From Rhodoferax sp. GW822-FHT02A01 (lineage in GTDB: Bacteria; Pseudomonadota; Gammaproteobacteria; Burkholderiales; Burkholderiaceae_C): a stretch of 64,000 nt of DNA. Below, piece after piece: positions 9,040 through 17,618 of this stretch. The position numbers and the translations under genes were made by a program. Below the pieces are notes generated by a model. It ran no database searches and was not told the DNA's origin. It saw only the letters and a list, made by a program, of their open reading frames with translations. The DNA is taken from the NCBI RefSeq assembly GCF_038784515.1, contig NZ_CP152376.1, positions 496,001 to 560,000 on the forward strand, given 5' to 3'. Positions within the stretch are counted from its first letter, which is position 1, and the number at the start of each line of letters is the position of its first letter.

Positions 9040-10281
9040 ATGTCAATTACCGGACTTACCCGCCTCGGCTCTGCCAACGCCTACGACACCGTCATCGGCA
9101 ACCTGGAAACGCGCCAGAGCAATCTCACCAAGATTCAGGAGCAGCTGTCCACCGGCAAGAAGATCACCACGCCCGGAGACGACCCCACCGGTGCCGCGCA
9201 GGCAGAGCGCGCACTCAACCGCCTCTCTCGCATCGCAACCGATCAACGTGCGCTGGACGCGCAGAAGAATGCAATCACCACGGCGGAAAGCACCCTGGGC
9301 GACATCACCGATGCGTTGCAACAGGTGCGCGACCTGGTGTCCAGCGCGGGCAACGCAAGCTACAGCAACGCGGAGCGCAAGACGGTGGCGAATCAAATTG
9401 CAGGCTTGAGCCAGCGCATACTGAGTCTGGCCAATACGCAGGACAGCAATGGGCAGCCCCTGTTCGCGGCGCTGGGTAGCGCACTCAAGCCTTTTGCCGG
9501 TCCTGCCACCTCGCCCGATTACTCCTTCAACGGACTGCCCGGTACCAATGCCACCGGGACCTACACCATCCCTGCATCCCTGGACGGCGAGAGCGCCTTC
9601 ATGCTGCAACCCGCACGTGACGCGGTGTACAACGTGCAGATCACTAATGGTGGCACTGCCCCCAACCTGGTCAGCTCGCCGGTCACCATGACCAATTCAT
9701 CGCAGGTGAATGGTTCGTCGTATTCCATCCAGGTAACTGCTTTTGATCCGGTTGCCGGCACGGCCACCTACGACCTCACCGAGACGCCTACCTCGGGCTC
9801 GCCCACCACGACCAGCGGGATCACCGTTCCCTGGACCAAGGCCAGCGGATTCACCGTCACCGGAATGCAAGGCCTGACCATGAGCGTCAGCGGCACGCCC
9901 ACGGTGGGCGACACCTTGAGCGTCACCCCGAACTCCAGCGTCTTCTCGACTGTGGACAAGGCGGCGAATGACATCGCCAACGCCACCACCAGTGCGGCTG
10001 CCAGCCAGGCCGTGGCACAGGCGCTGCACAACATCGACATCAGCTTGGGACGGATTTCCGCCGTACGCGGCCAGGCGGGCGACCTGCTCAACCGGGCGGA
10101 CATCATCAGCAGCTCCAACGACAAGCGCAACATCGAGCAGGAGTCCAACCGCTCCGCCGCCGAAGACGCGGACATGGTGAAGACCATTTCGCAATTCCAG
10201 AACCAGACCACCGGCTACCAGGCCGCGCTGCAGTCCTACGCACAGATCCAGAAGCTCTCGCTGTTCAACTACATCAGCTGA
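9040..10281 (+). CDS. flgL: Flagellar hook-associated protein 3 FlgL
   Basis: FlgL (HAP3) sits between FlgK and flagellin. The 413-aa protein has flagellin-like ends: an N-terminal helix with NLTKIQEQLSTGKKITTPGD and PTGAAQAERALNRLSRIATD, and a C-terminal helix with RADIISSSNDKRNIEQESNR and a final LFNYIS. The middle is variable and Thr/Ser-rich. At 413 aa it is at the long end of the family, which fits an enlarged surface-exposed domain. It is the last gene of the flagellar run, and no strong terminator is evident after it. Confidence 0.95.
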   Translation: MSITGLTRLGSANAYDTVIGNLETRQSNLTKIQEQLSTGKKITTPGDDPTGAAQAERALNRLSRIATDQRALDAQKNAITTAESTLGDITDALQQVRDLVSSAGNASYSNAERKTVANQIAGLSQRILSLANTQDSNGQPLFAALGSALKPFAGPATSPDYSFNGLPGTNATGTYTIPASLDGESAFMLQPARDAVYNVQITNGGTAPNLVSSPVTMTNSSQVNGSSYSIQVTAFDPVAGTATYDLTETPTSGSPTTTSGITVPWTKASGFTVTGMQGLTMSVSGTPTVGDTLSVTPNSSVFSTVDKAANDIANATTSAAASQAVAQALHNIDISLGRISAVRGQAGDLLNRADIISSSNDKRNIEQESNRSAAEDADMVKTISQFQNQTTGYQAALQSYAQIQKLSLFNYIS

Positions 10282-10304
10282 TTCAGACACTGAATTGACG
10301 CTAC

Positions 10305-10318
10305 TTGAGGCAGATCAA
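10305..10318. promoter_or_regulatory. FNR/Dnr-like box
   Basis: The 14-bp sequence TTGAGGCAGATCAA matches the FNR-family consensus TTGAT-N4-ATCAA at 9 of 10 defined positions. It lies 24 bp after the flgL stop and upstream of the small gene that ends at 10651. Members of the CRP/FNR family bind such sites under low oxygen or nitric oxide. No convincing -10 element was found at the expected distance, so function is a guess from the sequence match. Confidence 0.4.
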
Positions 10319-10408
10319 TTGGCGTGAGCGTGCCAACGCGACTTGCGCTTGAGCTTTGTCCGTGAGAGTGCGACCATATGGGTACTAACCCTAGATCTGG
10401 TGCCGCCC

Positions 10409-10651
10409 GTGTCCAACCCTTCGCATGACGTCAATCCGCGTCTCACTCTCGAGGACCGTCTTATTTACCCGCCCGCTTACGAAGCCATACGCCCATTCTT
10501 TGACCCCAGAACGCAATGGGGTCACGGTGCACAGGAACACCTGGCATTCCATACCCTTAAGGATCATTTCCCCGAGCTAAGCTCCCAGGAAGTATTTCTG
10601 ATCATCGCCACCGCCAAGCGCCTGTTTGCCAACGGGCACGAGCCACTCTAG
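10409..10651 (+). CDS. Small protein of unknown function
   Basis: An open frame of about 80 residues from a GTG at 10409 is preferred. A TTG at 10343 would give 102 residues, but its extra N-terminus looks less protein-like and starts close to an FNR-like box. There is no in-frame ATG and no good ribosome site, which weakens the start call. The protein is soluble-looking, with aromatic and acidic residues and a helical C-terminus (LSSQEVFLIIATAKRLFANG). I do not recognise a family. Its stop codon overlaps the stop of the convergent MocR gene in a CTAG, and codon use resembles a real gene. Confidence 0.55.
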   Translation: MSNPSHDVNPRLTLEDRLIYPPAYEAIRPFFDPRTQWGHGAQEHLAFHTLKDHFPELSSQEVFLIIATAKRLFANGHEPL

Positions 10652-12090
10652 GTCCGGCCCCATTGCTCGGCGCAAAGCCGCTGCAACGTCTCCCAGAACA
10701 CCGGTTCCTGCGTAGTCGCGAAGTTGATGCGCATGAGGCTGCTGGGCGTGCGCTGGGCATGGAACAGCGCGCCGGGCGCCAGCAGGTAGCCCTCGTCCAG
10801 CATGCGCTGCGATAGCGCGTCGGTGTCCACGCCGGTCTCCACCCAACCAAACAGGCCCGTCGGTTCCGAGGCGAATGAAAACCCGTGCGCCAGCGCCAGT
10901 GCCACGCTGCGCGTGCGGGCGCCATCGAGCCGCAGGCGTATGCGCTCGGCGTGGCGGCGTATCTGCCCCTGCTCCACACACCAGGCCAATGCCTTCTCCA
11001 GCAAGGCCGGTGTCGTGAGCGTGGATAGCAGTTTGGTATCCAGCAGCCGCTCCACCAGGTCCTGTGGCGCGGCCATGTAGCCCACGCGCCAGTTGGGCGC
11101 CAGGATCTTGGCAAAGCCGCCCACGTAGATGGTGCGCTGCAGCCCGTCCAGGGCGCACAGGCGGGTGGAATGTTCGGGCGCAAAGTGGCTGTAGGTATCG
11201 TCCTCCACCACATGGAAGTTGTGCGCATTGGCCAGTTGCAGGATGCGGTGCGCGCTGGTCGGGTTGAGGCTGTAGCCGGTCGGGTTGTGCAGCACGCTCA
11301 CGCTCACGAACAGCTTGGGCGCGTGGGCCTGGGCGTAGCGTTCCATCACCTCCAAATCCGGCCCTTCGGCACGGCGTGGCACCGGCAGGATGCGCATGCC
11401 CAGTGCATCCAGGCGGGCAAATTCCACCGCCCAGCCGGGCTCCTCCACCATGACGTAGTCCCCGGCCTTGAGCAGCGTGCGGCTGACGATGTCCAGCGCG
11501 TGGGTGGCGCCAATGGTGGTGATGATTTGCGCCGGAGTGGCCTGCACGGCAACGTTCTTGAGCTTCTGAGAGATGGCCCGGCGCAGCCCGGTGTCGCCAG
11601 CGGGCTCACCGTATTGCAGCGACAGGTCGTTGAGTTCCCGCACATTGCAGAACCGCCGCACCGCGCTGGACAGAAAGGAGCTCTGCAGCCACTCCTGTGG
11701 CAGCACACCCATGCCGGGCTGCGGCTTGTCACTGACGGTGTGGAACATGCCGCGAATCAGGGTGGTGGCGTTCAGAGGCGGCGGGTGTGGCGTTGCGCCG
11801 GCCTGCGTCACATCCCCTGCACCGACCTCAGAAGCACTGACTGGCTCGCCCGGATGGCGCACGCTTTCCCGTACATAGAAGCCGCGGTTACGCCTGGCCT
11901 CTACCAGCCCCTGGGCCAGCAACTGGTCGTAAGCCCCCACCACGGTGGACGGGCTCACACCCTGCTGCTGCGCGCATTGGCGCACCGAAGGCAGTCGTGC
12001 GCCGGGCGCCAGCAGGCGATCCCGAATGCGCTGGGCAAAGCGCTGTGCCAGTTGTTCGGTCAGCGATTGCGCGCTGCTTTTCATCAGCAT
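10648..12090 (-). CDS. MocR/PdxR-type transcriptional regulator (GntR HTH fused to class I aminotransferase domain)
   Basis: The 480-aa protein has an N-terminal GntR winged helix (about residues 7-75: LPSVRQCAQQQGVSPSTVVG, then ARRNRGFYVRE) and a C-terminal fold-type I aminotransferase domain (about 110-478). PLP-site residues are intact: HNPTG at 268-272, Asp298/Tyr300 region EDDTY, and Lys328 in GGFAKILAPNWR. Proteins of this family usually sense an amino acid or PLP through the aminotransferase domain and control adjacent genes. It is divergent from an exporter and amino-acid enzyme cluster, which it probably regulates. A second ATG two codons in is an equally likely start. Confidence 0.93.
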   Translation of the reverse strand: MLMKSSAQSLTEQLAQRFAQRIRDRLLAPGARLPSVRQCAQQQGVSPSTVVGAYDQLLAQGLVEARRNRGFYVRESVRHPGEPVSASEVGAGDVTQAGATPHPPPLNATTLIRGMFHTVSDKPQPGMGVLPQEWLQSSFLSSAVRRFCNVRELNDLSLQYGEPAGDTGLRRAISQKLKNVAVQATPAQIITTIGATHALDIVSRTLLKAGDYVMVEEPGWAVEFARLDALGMRILPVPRRAEGPDLEVMERYAQAHAPKLFVSVSVLHNPTGYSLNPTSAHRILQLANAHNFHVVEDDTYSHFAPEHSTRLCALDGLQRTIYVGGFAKILAPNWRVGYMAAPQDLVERLLDTKLLSTLTTPALLEKALAWCVEQGQIRRHAERIRLRLDGARTRSVALALAHGFSFASEPTGLFGWVETGVDTDALSQRMLDEGYLLAPGALFHAQRTPSSLMRINFATTQEPVFWETLQRLCAEQWGRT

Positions 12091-12125
12091 GGGTAAATCC
12101 TTACGTACTTGTGCCAGTTCTGCCA

Positions 12126-12164
12126 GCAGTACAGTTCAAAAAATGTTCATAAAAACTGTACTGC
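12126..12164. promoter_or_regulatory. Perfect 11-bp inverted repeat, likely MocR-type operator
   Basis: GCAGTACAGTT at 12126-12136 and its exact reverse complement AACTGTACTGC at 12154-12164 are separated by 17 bp. A third copy of the core GTACAGT occurs at 12184-12190. The array lies in the 142-bp space between the MocR-type regulator and the divergent exporter gene, where an operator is expected. Centre-to-centre spacing of the two arms is 28 bp. A weak promoter for the + strand genes (TTCATA at 12146, TATTGA at 12170, 18-bp spacing) overlaps it. Confidence 0.7.
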
Positions 12165-12232
12165 AAGTGTATTGATTTTGCACGTACAGTGGAAGCCATG
12201 CACCACACGCCCCCTAACCTCCAGGCATTCCC

Positions 12233-13183
12233 ATGAAAAAAGAAGCACGGGGTATGTGGCTGGGCGTGCTGGGCGTGGCAATCTTTGCCGTCACCTTGCC
12301 GATGACGCGTCTTGCCACCGGCACGCCGCAGGACCCGCAGCTCTCGGCCTGGTTTATCACCTTCGCCCGCGCCGCACTGGCTGGCGGCCTGTCGCTGGTC
12401 TTTCTGGGGTTGACGCGCTCGCCCCTGCCTACCGCTGCACAACGCAAACCCCTGTTCATGGCCATGCTGGGCAACGCGCTGGGATTTCCGCTGCTGCTGG
12501 GCTTTGCCCTGCGCCATGTCACGTCTGGCCATGCCGCCGTGTTTACTGCGCTGCTCCCACTGGCCACGGCCGCCATGGCCGCCTGGGTGCTGCACCAGCG
12601 CGCCCGTCTGGGCTTCTGGGTTTGCGCCGGTCTGGGTGCCCTGCTGGTCATGGCGTTCTCGTTGATGCGGGCGTACCAACATGCACAGGGCTTTGCACTG
12701 GAATGGGCAGACCTGCTACTGCTGGGCGCCATTCTGTCCGCCGCGGTGGGCTATGTGTATGGCGCCCAGGTCACGCCGCAACTGGGTGCCGAGCGCGTGA
12801 TCTGCTGGGTTTGCGTCATGACCCTGCCCTTCAGCATACCGGGCGCCTTGCTCAACTGGCCTGCGGGCAGCATCCACACCGCGTCGTGGTTTGCACTGGC
12901 TTATGTGGGCGTATTCTCCATGTGGGCGGGCTTTTTTGCTTGGTACCGCGGCTTGGCTATCGGTGGCGCACTGCGCGTGAGCCAGGTGCAGTTGCTGCAG
13001 CCGTTCTTCAGCATTCTGGCTGCCGTCCCTCTGGTGGGTGAAATGCTGGAGCCGGTTACGCTGGGCTTTGCGCTGGCGGTGGTGGCAGTGGTGTTTCTGG
13101 GTAAGCGCTTGGCCAGCGGTCCAGCACCCACACAACGGCCCAGCCCCATACCCGCGCCGCTTGGCGCAAAGGCACCCACATGA
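12233..13183 (+). CDS. EamA/DMT-family transporter
   Basis: The 316-aa integral membrane protein has about ten hydrophobic segments in two EamA repeats, as in drug/metabolite exporters of the RhaT/YdcZ/RarD type. The first repeat starts LGVLGVAIFAVTLPMTRLAT, and the second ends near SILAAVPLVGEMLEPVTLGF. It probably exports an amino acid or related metabolite. This is inferred from its position next to a MocR-type regulator and in front of a LysE-type exporter, with which it overlaps by 4 nt (ATGA). Confidence 0.88.
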   Translation: MKKEARGMWLGVLGVAIFAVTLPMTRLATGTPQDPQLSAWFITFARAALAGGLSLVFLGLTRSPLPTAAQRKPLFMAMLGNALGFPLLLGFALRHVTSGHAAVFTALLPLATAAMAAWVLHQRARLGFWVCAGLGALLVMAFSLMRAYQHAQGFALEWADLLLLGAILSAAVGYVYGAQVTPQLGAERVICWVCVMTLPFSIPGALLNWPAGSIHTASWFALAYVGVFSMWAGFFAWYRGLAIGGALRVSQVQLLQPFFSILAAVPLVGEMLEPVTLGFALAVVAVVFLGKRLASGPAPTQRPSPIPAPLGAKAPT

Positions 13184-13779
13184 ACTACGAACTGCTTGTT
13201 GCCGCCAGCCTGTTTGCCGTGGTGAGTCTGATCACGCCCGGACCCAACAACACCATGGTCCTTACTTCGGGGGTGAACTTCGGCCTGCAGCGCACGCTGC
13301 CCCATCTGCTGGGCATTTGCATTGGCTTTGGCCTGATGCAGGTGCTGGTGGGCCTGGGTCTGCACACCCTGCTCGGGCAATACCCGTCGGTACTGGAAAT
13401 CCTGCGCTATGTGGGCGGCGCCTACATGCTGTGGCTGGCCTGGAAACTGGCAACCTCGCGTTCCGCACCCGGTGTGGTTGCCGCCAGTACACGCCCCCTG
13501 GGCTTCTGGGGAGCAGCGGCCTTTCAATGGGTCAATCCCAAGGCGTGGGTGATGTGCATGACCGCCATGACCGCCTACCTGCCCACCCAAGCCAGCACCA
13601 CCCAGGTGCTTATGCTGGGCAGCATGTTCACGGTGCTGGGCATTCCCTGCGTGGGGACCTGGGCAGCGTTTGGCAGTAGCATGCGCAGATTCCTGCAGGA
13701 CCCGCTGAAACTTCGCATCTTCAACAACGCAATGGCACTGGCCCTGGTGGCTTCGCTGTACCCCATGCTGATGAATTGA
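13180..13779 (+). CDS. LysE/RhtB-family amino-acid exporter
   Basis: The 199-aa membrane protein has the LysE-family signature near its N-terminus (VSLITPGPNNTMVLTSGVNF, about residues 15-34) and about six predicted membrane segments. Family members export basic amino acids, threonine, homoserine or leucine. The substrate cannot be read from sequence. The start overlaps the previous exporter gene by 4 nt, so the two are translationally coupled. A 69-nt gap separates it from the aminotransferase gene that follows. Confidence 0.9.
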   Translation: MNYELLVAASLFAVVSLITPGPNNTMVLTSGVNFGLQRTLPHLLGICIGFGLMQVLVGLGLHTLLGQYPSVLEILRYVGGAYMLWLAWKLATSRSAPGVVAASTRPLGFWGAAAFQWVNPKAWVMCMTAMTAYLPTQASTTQVLMLGSMFTVLGIPCVGTWAAFGSSMRRFLQDPLKLRIFNNAMALALVASLYPMLMN

Positions 13780-13848
13780 CGCGGCCCCGGATTGCGCACA
13801 ACGACACCTGACTTCATCCTCCATCCATAACAACAGAAAGCACACAGC

Positions 13849-15078
13849 ATGAGCTCTGCCAAATCCCCATGGACTCTTTCCGCCCGCGCGGCCAAGATGA
13901 ACCCGTCCGTGATCCGCGAAATCCTCAAGGTCACCGAGCGTCCCGGCATCATCAGCTTTGCCGGTGGCCTGCCCTCGGCCAAGACATTTCCCGTGGCGGA
14001 ATTTGAAGCAGCTTGCGCCAAGGTATTGCGTGACGATCCCAGCGGTGCACTGCAGTACGCCGCCAGCGAAGGCTATGCACCGCTGCGTGAGATGGTGGCA
14101 GCCAACCTGACCCAACAGGCCAGCGAACAGGGCCAGCACTGGGACGTCAACCCCTCGCAGGTATTGATCACCACCGGCTCCCAACAAGGACTGGACCTGG
14201 TGGCCAAGATCCTGGTGGACCAAGGCAGCCGCGTGCTGGTGGAGTCACCCACCTATCTGGGTGCGGTGATGGCCTTCACCCCCATGGAGCCGGAAGTGGT
14301 GAGCGTGGAAAGTGACGAAGAAGGCATTGACTTGGCCGACCTGCGCGACAAGGCCCGCGGCGCACGTTTCCTCTATACGCTGCCCAACTTCCAGAACCCG
14401 ACCGGGCGCACCATGTCCGAAGCGCGCCGTGCCGCACTCAGCAAGGCTTCTGGCGAGCTGGGTCTGCCTCTGATGGAAGACAACCCCTACGGCGACCTGT
14501 GGTTCGACACACCGCCACCCGCATCGCTGACGGCGCGCAACCCCGAAGGGGGCATCTACCTGGGCTCTTTCTCCAAGGTGCTGGCACCGGGCTTGCGCAT
14601 GGGCTTCATCGTGGCGCCCCAGGCGGTGTACCCCAAGCTGCTGCAGGCCAAGCAGGCCGCCGACCTGCACAGCCCCGGTTTCAACCAGCGCATGATTTAT
14701 GAGGTGATGCAGGACGGCTTTCTGGACCGCCACGTGCCTACCATTCGCGCCCTCTACAAGAGCCAGCGCGACGCCATGCTGCAGGCCCTGGCCGAGCACT
14801 TCCCGGATGCGGCCACACAGCCCGAACAGTCACTGACCTGGAATACGCCTGCGGGCGGCATGTTCTTGTGGGCACGCTTGCCCGCAGGCATGAACGCGGT
14901 GAACCTGCTGCCCCACGCCGTGGACAAGGGCGTAGCCTTTGTGCCAGGCGCACCGTTCTACGCCAGCCAAGCCGACGAGCGCAGCATGCGCTTGAGCTTT
15001 GTTACCCCCAGTGTGGAAGAAATCCGCCGCGGTGTGGCAGCATTGGCCTCCGCCATCAAGGAACAACAAGGACGCTGA
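13849..15078 (+). CDS. PLP-dependent class I/II aminotransferase (2-aminoadipate/valine-type subgroup)
   Basis: The 409-aa enzyme is a fold-type I aminotransferase close to the 2-aminoadipate transaminase (LysN) and MocR-domain subgroup. It opens with SARAAKMNPSVIREILKVTE and GIISFAGGLPSAKTFP, typical of that subgroup. PLP residues are present: QNPTG at 182-186, Asp211 and Tyr214 in EDNPYGDLWF, and Lys243 in GSFSKVLAPGLR. Substrate is unknown. It lies in the MocR-linked cluster and is followed after one base by the GST gene. Confidence 0.9.
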   Translation: MSSAKSPWTLSARAAKMNPSVIREILKVTERPGIISFAGGLPSAKTFPVAEFEAACAKVLRDDPSGALQYAASEGYAPLREMVAANLTQQASEQGQHWDVNPSQVLITTGSQQGLDLVAKILVDQGSRVLVESPTYLGAVMAFTPMEPEVVSVESDEEGIDLADLRDKARGARFLYTLPNFQNPTGRTMSEARRAALSKASGELGLPLMEDNPYGDLWFDTPPPASLTARNPEGGIYLGSFSKVLAPGLRMGFIVAPQAVYPKLLQAKQAADLHSPGFNQRMIYEVMQDGFLDRHVPTIRALYKSQRDAMLQALAEHFPDAATQPEQSLTWNTPAGGMFLWARLPAGMNAVNLLPHAVDKGVAFVPGAPFYASQADERSMRLSFVTPSVEEIRRGVAALASAIKEQQGR

Positions 15079-15079
15079 C

Positions 15080-15700
15080 ATGCTGCATATCTGGGGTCGC
15101 CTGAGTTCGCTCAACGTTCGCAAAGTTGTGTGGGCCGCGCAGGAAGTGGGTGTACCCTTCCAGCGCACCGATGCGGGGCTGAGTTATGGCGTGGTGAGAA
15201 CGCCGGAGTACCGCTCCATGAACCCGAACAGCGAAGTGCCCACCATCCAGGATGGTGATCTGGTGCTGTGGGAGTCCAACGTCATCGTGCGCTACCTGTG
15301 CGCCAAGCATGCCAACGGCACCCTCTATCCGCAGGACCTGACCGCGCGCTTCGACGCCGAGCGCTGGATGGACTGGCAACAGACCACTTTCAACCGGGCA
15401 GCTGGCACCGCCTTTGTGCAATGGTTTCGCACGCCTGCGGAGAAGCGCGACATGGCGGCCATTGCCCAATCCGTGGCAGCGACGCAGCCGCTACTCGCAT
15501 TGCTAGATGCCCACCTGGCGCAGCATGCCTACATGGGCGGCGACCACTTCACCATGGCCGACATTCCGCTGGGCTGCGACGTGCAGCGCTGGTTGGGCTT
15601 GCCTGAGCAACACCCCGCGTTGCCGAACCTGCGGCGCTGGATCGCCGCCCTGCTGGCACGCCCCGGCGCCAAGGGTGTGCTGGACCTGCCCTTGTCCTGA
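15080..15700 (+). CDS. Glutathione S-transferase family protein
   Basis: The 206-aa protein has an N-terminal thioredoxin-like GST domain (about residues 1-80: HIWGRLSSLNVRKVVWAAQE, then NSEVPTIQDGDLVLWESNVI) and an all-helical C-terminal domain (about 90-200) with FTMADIPLGCDVQRWLGL. The Ser-Ser/Asn pair near residues 9-12 is in the place of the catalytic residue of beta/theta-like GSTs. The ATG at 15080 is one base after the aminotransferase stop, so I use it rather than a longer start inside that gene. Confidence 0.9.
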   Translation: MLHIWGRLSSLNVRKVVWAAQEVGVPFQRTDAGLSYGVVRTPEYRSMNPNSEVPTIQDGDLVLWESNVIVRYLCAKHANGTLYPQDLTARFDAERWMDWQQTTFNRAAGTAFVQWFRTPAEKRDMAAIAQSVAATQPLLALLDAHLAQHAYMGGDHFTMADIPLGCDVQRWLGLPEQHPALPNLRRWIAALLARPGAKGVLDLPLS

Positions 15701-15721
15701 ACCCGCACATCGGGTCCCACC

Positions 15722-16675
15722 ATGCCGCACCAACGCCCCTTTAAACAGGTCGACGTCTTCACTGCCCGCCCCTATTACGGCAACGCCCTGGCCGTGGTGC
15801 TGGATGCCAGCGGCATGAGCGACGACGCCATGCAGCGCTTTGCCGCCTGGACCAATCTGGCCGAAACCACCTTCCTGCTACCACCCACGCCCGAGGCGGC
15901 GGCAGCCGGCGCGGATTACCAGGTGCGCATCTTCACCACCGCGTACGAGATGCCATTTGCCGGCCACCCCACGCTGGGCAGTTGCCACGCCTGGCTGGAG
16001 CACGGCGGTACGCCCAAAGACCCGGCGCGCATCGTGCAGCAGTGCAAGGTCGGCTTGGTGGCCATTCGGCCCGAAGGCCGGCGCCTGGCGTTTGCCGCAC
16101 CGCCGCTTGCGCGCAGCGCCATCGCGCCGGAGCTGTTGCCTGCACTGCTGGCGGCCCTGGGGCTGCAAGCAGAGCAACTGGTCGCCAACCAGAGACTGGT
16201 CAACGGCCCACAATTCTTCGGCCTGCTGGTGGACAGCGCGGACACCGTGCTCTCCCTCAAGCCGGACTCTGCCGCCATCCGCGCGGTGCTGGCACAGGGC
16301 GGATGCAGCGGCGTGGGCATTGCGGCCATCGAGCAGGAGAGCGGCAGCCATGGGTTGATCAAGCGCTCCAACCGCGAGGCGCGCGCCTTCGGCGGCTCTG
16401 CAGCCGCAGCGTCCCCGGACAACGCCCAGCCCAGCGTGGAAGTGCGCATGTTTGTCAGCGACCTAGCGGTGTCGGAAGACCCCATCACCGGCAGCTTCAA
16501 TGCCAGCCTCGCCCAATGGCTGATTGCCGACGGACACGCGCCTTCCAGCTATGTCGCAGCCCAAGGAACCTGCATAGGGCGCGAAGGACGGGTGCACATT
16601 TACCAGGACGCGTCCGGCCAAGTCTGGGTTGGCGGGGACAGCGTCACGTGTATCAACGGTCAAGTTCTTCTTTAA
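15722..16675 (+). CDS. PhzF-family isomerase/epimerase-like protein
   Basis: The 317-aa protein belongs to the PhzF family (diaminopimelate-epimerase fold). Visible family marks are FKQVDVFTARPYYGNALAVV at the N-terminus, the presumed catalytic Glu48 in TNLAETTFLL, FAGHPTLGS about residue 80, and DPITGSFNASLAQWL near the C-terminus. No other phenazine genes are nearby, so phenazine synthesis is not suggested. A role as an isomerase acting on an amino-acid-like compound fits the cluster. It is 21 nt after the GST gene and 8 nt before the dehydratase gene. Confidence 0.9.
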   Translation: MPHQRPFKQVDVFTARPYYGNALAVVLDASGMSDDAMQRFAAWTNLAETTFLLPPTPEAAAAGADYQVRIFTTAYEMPFAGHPTLGSCHAWLEHGGTPKDPARIVQQCKVGLVAIRPEGRRLAFAAPPLARSAIAPELLPALLAALGLQAEQLVANQRLVNGPQFFGLLVDSADTVLSLKPDSAAIRAVLAQGGCSGVGIAAIEQESGSHGLIKRSNREARAFGGSAAAASPDNAQPSVEVRMFVSDLAVSEDPITGSFNASLAQWLIADGHAPSSYVAAQGTCIGREGRVHIYQDASGQVWVGGDSVTCINGQVLL

Positions 16676-16683
16676 CGTTTTCC

Positions 16684-17607
16684 ATGCCTTTGCACATTGC
16701 CACTCCACTGGTTCAATCCACCCCACTGTCCCATGCCGCGCAACGCTCCGTCTGGCTCAAGCTCGAAGCCTTGCAGCCGCCCGGCTCCTTCAAGATCCGC
16801 GGCATAGGTGCCGCCTGCGAACACTATGCACAGCACGGCGCCAAGCGCTTTGTGTCCTCCAGCGGTGGCAATGCCGGGCTGGCCGTGGCCTATGCGGGTC
16901 GCCATCTGTCCATTCCCGTGACCGTGGTGGTCCCGTCCACCACCTCGGAGCGTGCCAAAGACCTGCTGCGCCAGGAAGGTGCCGAGGTCACCGTGCATGG
17001 CGCCAGCTGGCAGGAAGCCAATGCGCTGGCGCAGTCGCTGCTGACCGGCACCGACGCCTTTCTGCATCCGTTTGACAACCCGCTGCTGTGGAGCGGCCAC
17101 GCCAGCATGATTGATGAAGTCGCAGCCAGCGGCGTGCGGCCCGATGCTGTAGTGCTGTCGGTTGGTGGCGGTGGATTGCTGGCCGGCGTCATGGAAGGCC
17201 TGGCGCGCAATGGCTGGGGCGATGTGCCGGTACTGGCCGTGGAAACGGACGGCGCCGCGTCCCTGCACGCCGCCATGCAGGCTGGCGAGCGCGTAACACT
17301 GGATGCCATCACCAGCATCGCCACCTCCCTGGGCGCACGCCAGGTCTGTGAAAAAGCTTTCGAGCTGGGTCAAAGCGGCAAGGTGCACAGCGTGCTGGTG
17401 TCAGACCAGGAGGCCGTGGATGCCTGCAACCGCTTTCTGGACGACCACCGTCTGCTGGTGGAGCCAGCCTGCGGTGCTGCACTGGCCGCCGCGTACGGCA
17501 ACGCCAGTGCCCTCGCGCCCTACCGCAACGTGCTGGTAATCGTGTGCGGTGGCGCCACGGCCACTGCGGGCAATCTGCAGCAATGGGCCCGGCAGCTGGC
17601 CGCCTAG
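16684..17607 (+). CDS. PLP-dependent serine/threonine dehydratase-like protein
   Basis: The 307-aa protein is a fold-type II PLP enzyme of the L-serine/threonine dehydratase group. The PLP-binding lysine is in PPGSFKIRGIGAA (about residue 36). SSGGNAGLAVAYAG and the Gly-rich loop SVGGGGLLAGV (about residues 160-170) are in the usual places. The protein is short, like mammalian serine dehydratase, and has no ACT domain. It probably deaminates serine or threonine to a 2-oxo acid and ammonia. The frame is open far upstream, but the ATG at 16684, just after the PhzF stop, gives the normal N-terminus. Confidence 0.88.
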   Translation: MPLHIATPLVQSTPLSHAAQRSVWLKLEALQPPGSFKIRGIGAACEHYAQHGAKRFVSSSGGNAGLAVAYAGRHLSIPVTVVVPSTTSERAKDLLRQEGAEVTVHGASWQEANALAQSLLTGTDAFLHPFDNPLLWSGHASMIDEVAASGVRPDAVVLSVGGGGLLAGVMEGLARNGWGDVPVLAVETDGAASLHAAMQAGERVTLDAITSIATSLGARQVCEKAFELGQSGKVHSVLVSDQEAVDACNRFLDDHRLLVEPACGAALAAAYGNASALAPYRNVLVIVCGGATATAGNLQQWARQLAA

Positions 17608-17618
17608 CAAGGAACACC

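Noticed and set aside
12916-13135. Alternative frames on the minus strand within the EamA/LysE genes
   Set aside because: The + strand proteins have clear membrane-transporter sequence, and the minus-strand frames are Gln/His-rich shadows.
15722-16675. Phenazine biosynthesis gene phzF
   Set aside because: The fold family fits, but no other phenazine genes are near it. The family includes many isomerases of unrelated function.
15982-16683. Long N-terminal extension of the dehydratase through the PhzF gene
   Set aside because: It overlaps a well-supported gene in another frame and is Arg/Ala-rich. The ATG at 16684 gives the normal enzyme start.
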